Assembly (NCBI GenBank): GCA_025201845.1
Contig: MU603934.1
Coordinates: 1 to 64,000 of the forward strand
Direction: 5' to 3'
Source of the DNA: Martensiomyces pterosporus
Taxonomy: Eukaryota; Kickxellomycota; Kickxellomycetes; Kickxellales; Kickxellaceae
Length of the DNA: 64,000 nt
Each line of letters begins with the position of its first letter. The stretch's first letter is position 1. The notes below the pieces were generated by a model. It was given only the letters and a program-made list of their open reading frames with translations, was not told the origin of the DNA and ran no database searches. Position numbers and translations under genes: made by a program. Below are positions 39,216-48,606 of this stretch, piece after piece.

Positions 39216-40478
39216 ATGGATGCTCCAGGCACAAACTCCGTCACGGGCGCAGCCTTCAATGTGCTGAACTCAATCATTGGGTCTGGCATCATCGGTCTGC
39301 CCTACGCCCTCAACAGCGCCGGGATGGCCACGGGTCTCCTGCTTCTCCTTGCAGTGGGCCTCATCTCCCAGTTCGCCAGCTACACACTGGTCCTCACAGG
39401 CAAGCGGGTGGGCGCCATGCACTACTCCGAGGTGGCGTACCTGACCCTGGGCACCAGTGGGTACCGTCTATTGAATGTCTCGATGGTGGTAGCACTGGTG
39501 GGTGGCGTCGTCACGTACCTGATCATCCTGGGCGACATCATCTCCAGTCTGCGCCAAACCTACCTGCCCTCCCAGGAGTGGGCCACGCGATCCACCATCA
39601 TCATGCTCTCCTCGTACACCTGCATCCTCCCGCTGCTGTTCTTCAGACACGCGGGTCCGCTGTCCCGGTTCTCTGTCGTTTCAATTGTCGCGCTGCCCAT
39701 CATTCTGCTTATAATCGGCGTGCGCGCGCCCATCTACGCCGCCACCTCGATCGAATACCCGCCTTTGGTCGGCCGCAACGTGTTCCCGGCGCTGGGCGTC
39801 CTGAGCTTTTCGTACTGCTCGGCGCACGCAGCATTCCAGAACTTCCTGGGCCTCAAGCACCGCACGCTGCACAACTGGGCGCAAAGCACCACCCTGGCCA
39901 CCTGGCCTGCCATCCTCATCTGCTGCTCATTCGCCTCGGTTGGGCTGCTGAGCTTCGGGTCCTCGGTGCATGCCAACATCTTCCTCAACTTCCCGGCAAC
40001 CGACGTGTACATCAACGTTGCGCAGGTGCTCTTCTGCCTGACGCTCGTACTGACGTTCCCACTGAGCTTCTATGCAATCAGGGATACGCTGACGCATGCG
40101 CTGCAGATCCATGCGCCGCAGCGTGCGAACAGGGCAAGGGTGTACGAGTCGCTTGTTACTGTGGTTGTGTTTTCGCTGCTGGTGTTTGTTGCCACGCAGT
40201 GCACGGACTTGGGCCTGGCATACGAGCTGGTGGGCACTGCTGCTGCGTCGGTCATCAGCTTCGTGTTCCCCGCGCTGATATTCCTGAGCGGCGGCACGGA
40301 TGTGACGCTGAAAAGCGCACTGGCGTCGGAAGCAGCAGACCCTGTGCCTCTTCTTGGAGGCGGCGGCAGCGCAGCGGAAGGCAGGCACTCGCTGTGGCAG
40401 TGGATGGCGGCGTGGCTTACGCTGTTCTTCGGAGTCGCTGTGTTTTTCGTCGGCACCCTAAGCATCATCATGCGGTGA
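39216..40478 (+). CDS. AVT-type amino-acid transporter (AAAP/SLC36-38 family), copy 1
   Basis: The ATG at 39216 gives 420 residues, starting just before the conserved helix-1 block GAAFNVLNSIIGSGIIGLPYAL. Eleven membrane helices follow. The family (yeast Avt1-Avt7, animal SLC36/SLC38) moves neutral amino acids across the vacuolar or plasma membrane, driven by protons; Avt6/Avt7-like members export from the vacuole. Localisation and direction cannot be read from sequence. A close relative lies tail-to-tail at 40675-42018, which matches throughout, so this is an inverted pair from a local duplication. Confidence 0.88.
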   Translation: MDAPGTNSVTGAAFNVLNSIIGSGIIGLPYALNSAGMATGLLLLLAVGLISQFASYTLVLTGKRVGAMHYSEVAYLTLGTSGYRLLNVSMVVALVGGVVTYLIILGDIISSLRQTYLPSQEWATRSTIIMLSSYTCILPLLFFRHAGPLSRFSVVSIVALPIILLIIGVRAPIYAATSIEYPPLVGRNVFPALGVLSFSYCSAHAAFQNFLGLKHRTLHNWAQSTTLATWPAILICCSFASVGLLSFGSSVHANIFLNFPATDVYINVAQVLFCLTLVLTFPLSFYAIRDTLTHALQIHAPQRANRARVYESLVTVVVFSLLVFVATQCTDLGLAYELVGTAAASVISFVFPALIFLSGGTDVTLKSALASEAADPVPLLGGGGSAAEGRHSLWQWMAAWLTLFFGVAVFFVGTLSIIMR

Positions 40479-40674
40479 CTCCACGTGTCTCCGTCGCCAC
40501 TTGCAGCACTGGTTGCAGCCAGGATAGACGGCTGTTTACATACATATGCTCATGCCTGTAACATTATTTATATGTGTGAAATGAGGTGTGGTAAATAAGT
40601 AATGGAAAGAAGAAGAAAAGCTCAATGAGGACCACTAGCAGTACACGCTCTTCGTCATCTGCAGCCAGCTCGAG

Positions 40675-42018
40675 TCACAGCCCACGGCCAATGCTGTACG
40701 TGCCCAGCACCATGACCCACACGCCAAACATCGTCACCAGCCATGCCATAGCCCACAGGGCAACCTCAGTCCACCCAAACACCCTGCCAGAGGACTTGGT
40801 CCCATCGCCAGCAGGGAGCAGCAGGCGCCTTGACTCTCCCTCACCCGCTCTCCACCTCTCAACGATAGCCGCCACTGAGACGTCCGTGCCCGCCCAGAGG
40901 TACATCAGTCCTGGCAGCAAGAAGTTGATGACGCTCGACGACATAGCGCCAACCAGCTCATACGCCAAGCCCAGGTCGCTGCACATCGTCGCTGCAACCA
41001 CACACCCGGCAAATATGACCACCGTGCAAATAGACTCCTTTGTCCTGCTAACGCCGTGTCTCTCCGGGTCAATCTGGAGCATCTCCGTCACCGTGTCCCT
41101 AATGGGATAGAAGCCCATCGGCGTAGTCAGCATCAGGGAGACGGCGAAGAGCAGGCGGCCAAAGTTGATCAGGGAGTCGGATGGCGGGAAGTTGTCCAGG
41201 ATATTGGCATGCGAGCCGCTGCCAAAGGACAGGTAGCCTGTGACGGCAAACGCGGTGGATATGGCAGCCGCGCCAACGGTTGCCGATGAGGTGGCGCTGA
41301 CCCACGACCTGACTGAGCGGTCCTTGAGGCCCAGGAAGTTCGGGAACGCGGCGTGGCACGAGCTATACGTGAATGCCAGGACGCCCATAGCCGGGAGCAC
41401 GCGGGGCCCAAACACCGAGAACTCCACTTTGGTTTCGCCTGCGTACAGCGGCGCCCTAAGCGCCACAACCGCAATAATGTATGGAATGCACAGGATGGAG
41501 ACGATCGAGAGCTTGGCCAGCGGCCCTGTGTTGCGGAAGAACAGCTGCGGGAGAATGAACACGGCCGACACGGTGCCCAAAACAGCGCCCCTGCTGAACG
41601 CAACAGGCGAGTACAGCCCAACAAGCGCCGTGGTGAGGTCGCCCACCAGCATGAGGTACAGGATCACGGTGCCGACCATGTCGATTACCATGGAGTAGTT
41701 CAGCAGGTGGTATCCCACCTGGCCCAGCGATGCCTGCGTCAGGGAGGAGAAGTGCGAGGTGTTGGTGCGCTTTCCGGTGACCACAAGGGCGTACAGTGCG
41801 AACTGGGAGAGGCAGGCGATGGCGAGGAGCATGAAGATGCCGAAGAAGAACCCGGCGTTGTGAAGAGCGTAGGGAAGGCAGACGATTCCGGACCCGATGA
41901 TTGTGTTGAGCACGTTGAATCCCACCTTGGTCGTGCTTTCGCCCTCCTCGTTTTCGCCCGGCACGGGTCTGTCATGGCTGATGCCGCCTTCTAAGCGCGC
42001 CTCCTCCTGCAAGGTCAT
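40675..42018 (-). CDS. AVT-type amino-acid transporter (AAAP/SLC36-38 family), copy 2
   Basis: This 447-residue paralogue of the preceding gene has the same core: VGFNVLNTIIGSGIVCLPYALHNAG, then LVVTGKRTNTSHFSSLTQASLGQVGY, aligned with copy 1's LVLTGKRVGAMHYSEVAYLTLGTSGY. It has a longer hydrophilic N-terminus (MTLQEEARLEGGISHDRP) where copy 1 starts directly at the domain. Eleven membrane helices are predicted. It faces copy 1 with about 200 bp between the stop codons. Both copies are open, with no frame damage, so both are probably used; the divergence between them is considerable. Confidence 0.88.
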   Translation of the reverse strand: MTLQEEARLEGGISHDRPVPGENEEGESTTKVGFNVLNTIIGSGIVCLPYALHNAGFFFGIFMLLAIACLSQFALYALVVTGKRTNTSHFSSLTQASLGQVGYHLLNYSMVIDMVGTVILYLMLVGDLTTALVGLYSPVAFSRGAVLGTVSAVFILPQLFFRNTGPLAKLSIVSILCIPYIIAVVALRAPLYAGETKVEFSVFGPRVLPAMGVLAFTYSSCHAAFPNFLGLKDRSVRSWVSATSSATVGAAAISTAFAVTGYLSFGSGSHANILDNFPPSDSLINFGRLLFAVSLMLTTPMGFYPIRDTVTEMLQIDPERHGVSRTKESICTVVIFAGCVVAATMCSDLGLAYELVGAMSSSVINFLLPGLMYLWAGTDVSVAAIVERWRAGEGESRRLLLPAGDGTKSSGRVFGWTEVALWAMAWLVTMFGVWVMVLGTYSIGRGL

Positions 42019-42461
42019 TGAGCGGGCAGGCTATGCGTAACCGATAATTGCTGGCTGGGTATGCCTTCAGGCGGCGTACAGACAAGAAGAAGGCGAAGGG
42101 GTAGGAGTATGCAGCTGTGTGCAATGGATAAGACAAAGAGGAGCTTCAAGAGAGCCAGGGAGGGGAGGGGCCCAAACGTTGCCACCCCAGTCGCCAGCTG
42201 GCAGCAGCACAATTTCAGGGGCCCTCGGGCTTTTCAAGAAAGTAGCAGGCAGCAGCCAGCGAATCCGCCTGCTCTGAGCCCACAACATTAGTCACTATAC
42301 CTGCAGATCAGCGGCCAGCTCCAAGCACATGTGACTTCCTTCTGCGCAAGCGCATAGACCCCAGCAGGGCCTCCGCACCAGCTCCAGCCCCATGCATCCT
42401 TGCAAGCAAGTGCTGCCTTGTTAATGAAGCAGCGGAGAAAATACAAATTAGCAATATATAT
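42019..42461. other. Intergenic region, nothing recognised
   Basis: This is the AVT copy 2 promoter region and the 3' flank of the MFS gene. Confidence 0.5.
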
Positions 42462-44147
42462 CTATATGAACTCGCGGGCGTTCTCGCCAACAAACGCCGC
42501 CCTCCCGTACTTGCACAGCATATACGTAGGCGAGATCGCCAGGATAACAGCGCCCAGCACCAGAATAGCCGACACCACCCCCATGGTTCCTGCAAACCCA
42601 ATCGAGTTCATAACAGGCGGCAGCACGGTGGGGATGACAATGACGCCAATGCTATATGCAATGTTAAACAGCGCATAGACCTTCGCGTACGCATCGCCGC
42701 CCATCCGATGAACATGCACGCCCATCGTGCTCATAATCGGCACGGCCGCGAACCCGGCAAGGAACCCAATAACCACCAGGTTGACAATGAGCCCAGCCAG
42801 GCTCTTCGTGGCGCCCAGGCAGCCGATGGCGATTGCAGAGAGAATGGACCCGATGATCATGAACCCGAACCGGCCGTACGGCGCCAGCTTGGATAGGACG
42901 CGGGCGTCATCGGTGAATTTGCCAGCAATGGGGCCGATGATCACGTTGGGCACGACAACAGCAATGAAGACGACGCCGATCATGGCTGGCTTCAAGTTGT
43001 ACTCTTCGAAGAGGTGGATTGGGAGCGTGGGCTCAAAGGAACCAGAGGCGCCGGTGACCGTGATGGTGGCCACGCAGCAGGCAAGGATGGGCCACTCCTT
43101 CAGCAGATCCCACATGGTCGTGCGGCGCACGCGAGGAGCCGCCGTATTGCTGGTATTGGTGGCTGCTGGTGCCATTGAAATTTCTTCGACGCTGGCTTTC
43201 TCTGCAGACCCACTAGCAACAGCGCTGCTGGATGCACGGATACTGCTGCCGCCGGCCATGTAGACGCCGTCCGGCTGCGCAATAGCTTCAGCCGCTTGGA
43301 CCTCAATGCCACCTTTGGCAACCGTGGTTTTTTCATCCGCCATTGAAGCGATCGACACCGACGACGTAGCAGCGGCCTGGCTCTCGCCTGCCTGCCCAGC
43401 GCCCGTGGATCCAGCAGCGTCGCCCACTCTGGTCTCCAGCAATTTCTCGCGCTGAGCCTGCTCCAGGTTGGCTGACGAGCGAGTGCGCGACGCGTTCGCC
43501 GAGTTCACCTCCTTGGGCTCCTTGAGCAGCAGCCGGAACACCAGGTCCACAACCGTTATGGCAGCAACGAAGATAGCAATGGCGTGTGTACCGCCGGCTC
43601 CATAAATGGCTCCTCCAATGACCGGACCACCCAAGTACCCCAGCGTGAATCCGGAGAACGCCACGCCCATTGCCTTTCCAATGGCCTCGCCCGCATACAC
43701 ATCGGCAATCATTCCCAGACCAATGGCCCAGGTGATGCCCGACGAAACGCCCTGTGCCAGACGGGCAACCACCAGCTCCCAGAACGCATTGGCCAGCGCG
43801 AACAAAACCGAGGTAGCGCCCAGGCCGAGGAGACCGATGATCATGGGCCACTTGCGGATGTGCCACCTGTCAGAGATGTATGCCGAGACGGGTGCACCCA
43901 CCAGAACGCCTACGCCGAAGCAGCCAAAGAGGATGCCGTTGGCCGAGGAGCTCATCCCAAGCTTGTCCTGGAGGATCTCGGGGAGGAAGGGCACAATGAG
44001 GCCGTAGACAACGGTGTCGGCGAAGACGGCCATGGTGGAGACCATGAGCACTGCGGCGGGTGTGCGCCGGAAGTCGTTTGCCTTGCAGATGAAGCGCGTC
44101 AGGCTGCTTCCGCCGTAGTCGTCGGCGCCTAGATTTGCACTGGCCAT
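42462..44147 (-). CDS. MFS transporter of drug:H+ antiporter (DHA1) / vesicular-amine type
   Basis: The ATG at 44147 gives 561 residues with 12 helices in two halves. The N-terminal half carries the DHA1-like motif A variant (GVLVGAPVSAYISDRWHIRKWP) and motif C (GFTLGYLGGPVIGGAIYG). A 150-residue hydrophilic Ser/Ala-rich loop sits between helices 6 and 7, longer than usual. The family comprises proton antiporters for drugs, polyamines or amines in the plasma or vacuolar membrane; the substrate is unknown. The final residues (NAREFI) lie at the window's minus-strand stop. Confidence 0.82.
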   Translation of the reverse strand: MASANLGADDYGGSSLTRFICKANDFRRTPAAVLMVSTMAVFADTVVYGLIVPFLPEILQDKLGMSSSANGILFGCFGVGVLVGAPVSAYISDRWHIRKWPMIIGLLGLGATSVLFALANAFWELVVARLAQGVSSGITWAIGLGMIADVYAGEAIGKAMGVAFSGFTLGYLGGPVIGGAIYGAGGTHAIAIFVAAITVVDLVFRLLLKEPKEVNSANASRTRSSANLEQAQREKLLETRVGDAAGSTGAGQAGESQAAATSSVSIASMADEKTTVAKGGIEVQAAEAIAQPDGVYMAGGSSIRASSSAVASGSAEKASVEEISMAPAATNTSNTAAPRVRRTTMWDLLKEWPILACCVATITVTGASGSFEPTLPIHLFEEYNLKPAMIGVVFIAVVVPNVIIGPIAGKFTDDARVLSKLAPYGRFGFMIIGSILSAIAIGCLGATKSLAGLIVNLVVIGFLAGFAAVPIMSTMGVHVHRMGGDAYAKVYALFNIAYSIGVIVIPTVLPPVMNSIGFAGTMGVVSAILVLGAVILAISPTYMLCKYGRAAFVGENAREFI

Positions 44148-44746
44148 GGTGTCTGGTAATAGCGGGAAGCTGCGATGTGGGGTATGTGCATAAATGACGC
44201 TGGTGGCGTTTTGATATCTCAAAGAACAAACAGGTTTGTGCTGCTAGGATAACAGAAGCGACTGGGAAGAGGGGGCAAATCAACTACCAAGATATTTTGC
44301 TGTTTTTCTTGGGTTTCCTTTCCTTTGCCACGCATTTTATATTGACGGGCTAGAACGGAGGCTGCCAAGTATTTTTTTTTTGCTACATTTCGCTGAGTTC
44401 ACAGAGCTTCCACTCAGGAACACGCATAAAGTGGACGGAATCCAAACAAGGCAGCAGCGTCCAATCACCAGGGCTGGCTGACCAGGCAATCACCAAACTG
44501 CAGAAGAGCGCATCCCAACAGTTTTTCTTTTTCGCATTCCAGTTTGTAGGAATGGCTAGTGCCGTGGAAAAGGGCTGCGGCGCTCTTGTGTCATACAGAC
44601 CAAAATCGCGAGGCTCCGCTTGTGCACGCACGCTGGCGACTTGGGGCCTGGTAGTCATGATTAGTCATCGCTGCATCCCGCGTCCGCCACTTGCCGACAC
44701 CGAGTGGCAAGCACACCCAAGGGAAGATGCCCGCTTTCCCGATGCC
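44148..44746. other. Intergenic region with the MFS gene promoter
   Basis: This contains the TATA box of the MFS gene and T-rich stretches; no gene is supported. Confidence 0.5.
44335..44341 (-). promoter_or_regulatory. TATA box of the MFS transporter gene
   Basis: TATAAAA on the minus strand, about 190 bp before the ATG at 44147. Confidence 0.5.
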
Positions 44747-45181
44747 CTATTGGGACTGCAGCGATGCAGTGGCACCGCATCGCGAGCAGCGCACTTGCTG
44801 TCGATGCGGGGGTCCACCGCACCGCGACGAGCTGCGGCACAGCCAGCACATGCAGCTCACGAGCGACCACCTTTCAGTCGTCACGGCTCTCCACAGATGC
44901 GGCTGGCCGTCCACACACAGCCCCAGTCTGTCGCGCCCGTCAGATGCACTGCTATTCTGCGATATGCTGCGACTGTGTGCCCCGGATGTTCCGCTGCTTC
45001 TGCTGTGCCCAGTGCCGAACAGCGAGTCTCTGTCCATGGAGATCGTCGACGATATGCCGAGTGATCGTCGCCGCTGCACGATGTCTTCGGGAGAGAGCGG
45101 CGGCGGCGGCGGGCAATACGGTACGTTCAGCAGCGGTCTTCGCTCGTCTGCTACTGCGCTGCTGTCTGCTTTGCTATACAT
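44747..45181 (-). CDS. Orphan open reading frame with a dileucine motif and Cys-rich end
   Basis: This 144-codon frame from an ATG is not recognised. It starts with DERRPLLNVPY, an acidic-dileucine sorting signal like those that send proteins to the vacuole or lysosome, then Pro-rich and Ser-rich segments (PPPPPLSPED, SRSISQNSSASDG), and ends with a Cys-rich stretch (CMCWLCRSSSRCGG, QQVRCSRCG) that might bind metal. No membrane helix or known domain is visible. It may be a real small gene, the first exon of a longer one, or chance; a spliced continuation was not found. It lies between the MFS gene and the PQ-loop gene. Confidence 0.4.
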   Translation of the reverse strand: MYSKADSSAVADERRPLLNVPYCPPPPPLSPEDIVQRRRSLGISSTISMDRDSLFGTGHSRSSGTSGAHSRSISQNSSASDGRDRLGLCVDGQPHLWRAVTTERWSLVSCMCWLCRSSSRCGGPPHRQQVRCSRCGATASLQSQ

Positions 45182-45974
45182 CGCTTCTTTCTTCTTGGCG
45201 GCGGTGCTGGTATGCTACAGTGGCGTGGGGGGGGAATAAAAAGAGAAATTGCAAGGAAATGGGAATGGGAATGGGAATGCAAGAGGGCTGTGGAGACAGC
45301 AGTGGTAGTGCACAAGAGAAGCAGACAGAACCGACAAAGAGAGCGCATTGAGTGCTCAGCGTACGCTCATGCACTATTTACGCAGGATCGCAGCTTACCA
45401 TCCTGTATCCAGAGACAAGCCGCATATATGCACACGTGATGCGCCGCCGCCACTGTCAAAGCGTGCAAGGCCCCTGCTGTGGTTCTCTGAAAGGTCAAGG
45501 CGTGGATGCCGCGTGCTTTGGAATGCACGGGAGCATGCCTCAGATGCACGCCCAGCTGGAGCTGGTGATCGGGGGTTTATCCTTAGTTCCTTGTCCGCCC
45601 CAGCGCAGTGAGCAAGCAGCTTGTCAGGCTGCTGCTGCGGTGTCTGGCTCGGCAATGCAGCACCTGTGCGGGGGTTAGAGGATACCCAAGGCAGGTGCCA
45701 CAGCGCAGCTTTGGTGGGTTCTGTTCCATTGCAGCTATTGGCTCTGGGTAGAAGCCGGTGCCTTTTTTGTCCTTGATCCCCACCACTGGCGCTACCCCTA
45801 GCCTAAAGAAGAGGAAGCAGCGGAGGGCCTTGCCGAGGCATATATAAACAACACTGCCACACACGCAGGCTTTCTCCACTTGCTCCTCACTACACCTTTT
45901 CTTCTTCTTCCAGCCCTTTCTGCTCTTCTTTCTATAGCAAAAATACACAGCAGCAGGTGCTCCAGGGCTCACCC
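45182..45974. other. Intergenic region with the PQ-loop gene promoter
   Basis: This contains a (GGGAAT)3-like run at about 45260-45280, a TATA box and a CT-rich leader. No gene is recognised. Confidence 0.5.
45841..45849 (+). promoter_or_regulatory. TATA box of the PQ-loop transporter gene
   Basis: TATATAAAC, about 130 bp before the ATG at 45975, followed by a CT-rich tract. Confidence 0.6.
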
Positions 45975-47096
45975 ATGAATTTATACCTGCTTACCACGCA
46001 TCGACAGCAGATGCTCTCCTCCCTGCAGGCCTCGGGCGCTGGTCCCGCCGTTGCCGCACGACCGACGAACGCCCTCCTGTCAGACATCTTTGGGTACATC
46101 TCGTTTGCCTGCTGGCTGTTCGTTCTGCTGCCCCAGCTGTGGCTCAACTACAAGCGCAAGTCCAGCGAGGGCCTGAGTCTGGGCTTCATCCTCATGTGGC
46201 TCGCCGGCGACTTCACCGACTGGTACGGCGCCTACGTTGGCCGGCTCCTCCTACCAGCAATCCTGATTGCCCTGTACTTTGTGTTCACGGACGTTGTACT
46301 TTTAGCTCAGATGTTCATATACCGCAAGGGTGACGAGGACGCATTTGGTGACTCGCAGCTGCCTGAGGGTGCCGAGCGCCCGCCGCTGCTGGTCCGCAGA
46401 GGCCGCCGTGCCTGCAGGCTCTCGGGACCCAACAGCACAAAGAGGAGGCTGGCTGAGTACAGGGCTGCTGAATATGCGGTGCTCCTGGACCATGGCGTGG
46501 ACGCAGCTGAAGCGCGGGCGCCCTCGTACTCGGCTGTCGCTCGTGGCGGCGAGAGCAGCAGCAGAAATAGCGCGAGTGGGGAATCGGCAGGCGGGCCAGC
46601 TCCCTCAGTTATCGACTCGGTGCTCTCGTCGGCAATGGATATGCAAAGCACAAAGACCTCGCGCGCAGTGGCCACGTCCGTGTTGGTTCTGACAGTGCTG
46701 CTGGGACTTGGCGTTGGCACGCGCGTTGTGCTGGCATACTACCCAGCGCACTACACCGACACGGTGTCGCAGGTGTTTGGGTACATCTCGGCGGCCATGT
46801 TCTTCATTGCATACATCCCTCAGATCGCCTGGAACTTTGCCGCGCAATCGACGGAGGGCCTGTCTGCTGGCATGTTCATCTTCACCGTGGTTGGCAACGT
46901 CACCTACTGTCTGTCCATCCTGGCCTACTCGACCAACAGAGACTACCTCATTGCCTATGCTCCCTGGCTGTTTGGCGCTGGCGGCACGCTTGGATTTGAG
47001 ATGCTGATTCTCTGGCAGTGCTATTTCTACTCCAAGCGCGGCAACAGCAGCGATGAGGACGAAATGGAGGGCGCGTATCAGAGCGCTAGCGAGTAG
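45975..47096 (+). CDS. PQ-loop vacuolar amino-acid transporter (Ypq/PQLC2-like)
   Basis: The ATG at 45975 gives 373 residues with seven membrane helices and two PQ-loop repeats. The first has P53-Q54 (FVLLPQLWLNYKRKSSEGLS) and the second P282-Q283 (AYIPQIAWNFAAQSTEGLSA). Both repeats keep the Pro-Gln hinge and the following SxEGLS/TEGLS motif. Yeast Ypq1-3 and human PQLC2 have the same plan and export cationic amino acids (Lys, Arg, His) from the vacuole or lysosome. A 100-residue hydrophilic loop splits the repeats, as in the fungal proteins. The tail is acidic (SSDEDEMEG). Confidence 0.9.
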   Translation: MNLYLLTTHRQQMLSSLQASGAGPAVAARPTNALLSDIFGYISFACWLFVLLPQLWLNYKRKSSEGLSLGFILMWLAGDFTDWYGAYVGRLLLPAILIALYFVFTDVVLLAQMFIYRKGDEDAFGDSQLPEGAERPPLLVRRGRRACRLSGPNSTKRRLAEYRAAEYAVLLDHGVDAAEARAPSYSAVARGGESSSRNSASGESAGGPAPSVIDSVLSSAMDMQSTKTSRAVATSVLVLTVLLGLGVGTRVVLAYYPAHYTDTVSQVFGYISAAMFFIAYIPQIAWNFAAQSTEGLSAGMFIFTVVGNVTYCLSILAYSTNRDYLIAYAPWLFGAGGTLGFEMLILWQCYFYSKRGNSSDEDEMEGAYQSASE

Positions 47097-47254
47097 ACGC
47101 CTTGGGCACTCGCCTTTATCATCAACGCCTCCGCTTTCTGCTTGTTTGCTTGTAAATACTGCTTCAAACATGTGCATTTTTCAACAAAGCTTTTTTCTCG
47201 GCCACCAAGCCTATTTAAACGTGCACGGAGGCCACGCCAAACAGCTCAGCAGAC

Positions 47255-47278
47255 GGTGGTGGTGGTGGTGGTGGTGGT
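47255..47278. repeat. (GGT)8 microsatellite
   Basis: An uninterrupted GGT run in the 3' flank of the PQ-loop gene. Confidence 0.85.
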
Positions 47279-48396
47279 CATCGTCGCTCAGCACAAATCC
47301 ATGCTGGCTCGGACTATTCTGCCACATTTTTCGCATCCAAGTGCTCGGAGAATATTCGTATCAGCGCACTGCTTCTTGCATATGCGTCACAGAAACCCAG
47401 GCCAGGCCTGGCAGAGCACCAGGGGAGTACGTGAGGCGGCAATCACATGTGGCGAAATGTGCTCCGCTCTGCTTGATTACCACCACATTTATCAGGCCCT
47501 TTCGCTATCTGTCCGTGTCAAGTGACCGGCTGCCGCCAATGGCTGGCAGGGGGAGATAGCGAAAGCGACAGTGGTTTAAAATTGGAAGGACCCCCTGTCC
47601 CATGCCCATGCCCGCTAATCTCGTCCAGCGCGCTAGCCATCGTTATGCGCGGCTCGAGCAAGAAAGGCTATTGATAGGATATATATGCGCACACATGCAC
47701 AGGCGGAGTGGGAGGAGATTTATACATAAGGAGTAAACGGGTCACTAGCGGCGGCTAGCCAAAGGCGATAGGGTAATTGGAGCAAGGAAAAAAGCGGGCG
47801 GCGAGAGGCGCTGCTTGCGTGGTCTACTCCACACACCTGTGATGACTCGCAATGGAGCCGCGCAAGGAATAGACAAGAGGGATCTGCGCTGCCTCGTCGG
47901 AAAATTTCTGTGTCAGGCAAGCTCCGGGTCGCGGAGCAAGCGCAGCTGGGCGAGGGGGGTACACAGGGGAGACACAGAGGCAAAGCGCATTATCAGGCCA
48001 GGGCCATATGATAAACAGCCACTTGACACCAATACAAATCCCCTATCTACGCGGCGGCCAAGCAGCAGTCCGCAGACTCGTTCAGCAGCAGCAGCAGCAT
48101 GCGTGACTGTCTTTTTCCCATCGCCATCCGTCGGACGTTGCCTCTGCCCCGTGCTGGAAAATCTGGCGTGCCAGAGGCAGCAAGATATGATAGGGCCAAT
48201 CCCTGCTTTGCGAGTATCAGCACTAGAACTCTTCTTTTTCAACATGCGCATGCATAAATTCCTCTCTGCTCTTTTCCAGTCAAAAGCACATGCGGCGAGG
48301 AGGCGACGGCTGGCGAGGACGCTGGATGCGATGATAAGGACAAAGGCACAGGGCTGCTTTGCTCGGTAACCAGCCTGATAGACACATTTGCCGCTG

Positions 48397-48405
48397 TATA
48401 TAAAT
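48397..48405 (+). promoter_or_regulatory. TATA box of SFC1
   Basis: TATATAAAT, about 210 bp before the ATG at 48607, followed by a long CT-rich leader. Confidence 0.6.
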
Positions 48406-48606
48406 GCCCCCTGCTCTTGCGCCTCTGCCTGCCACTCCATCTCTTGACCAGTTTCCAGACCGCGCTCTGCTCCATTCCGTCCACCTCTTTATCTCCAGCA
48501 CTTTCAATCGGTGGCAGCAAGGCCGTAATCCCGCTTCCTGTACTTTATCTCCTTTTCCCTCCTGTTTTCATCTACATACACATATCCACACGCCCTGTTT
48601 TTTGCC

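Larger units (their letters stand above)
47097..48606. other. Intergenic region (1.5 kb)
   Basis: No gene is supported. It contains a (GGT)8 microsatellite at about 47255-47278 and, at its right end, the SFC1 promoter. Confidence 0.5.

Noticed and set aside
39167..40561. 464-codon frame overlapping the AVT gene on the same strand
   Set aside because: Alternative frame of a verified membrane protein; its product is His/Arg/Pro-rich without helices.
45241..45300. Telomere-like GGGAAT repeats
   Set aside because: Only about three units, within an ordinary promoter and surrounded by genes; not a telomere.
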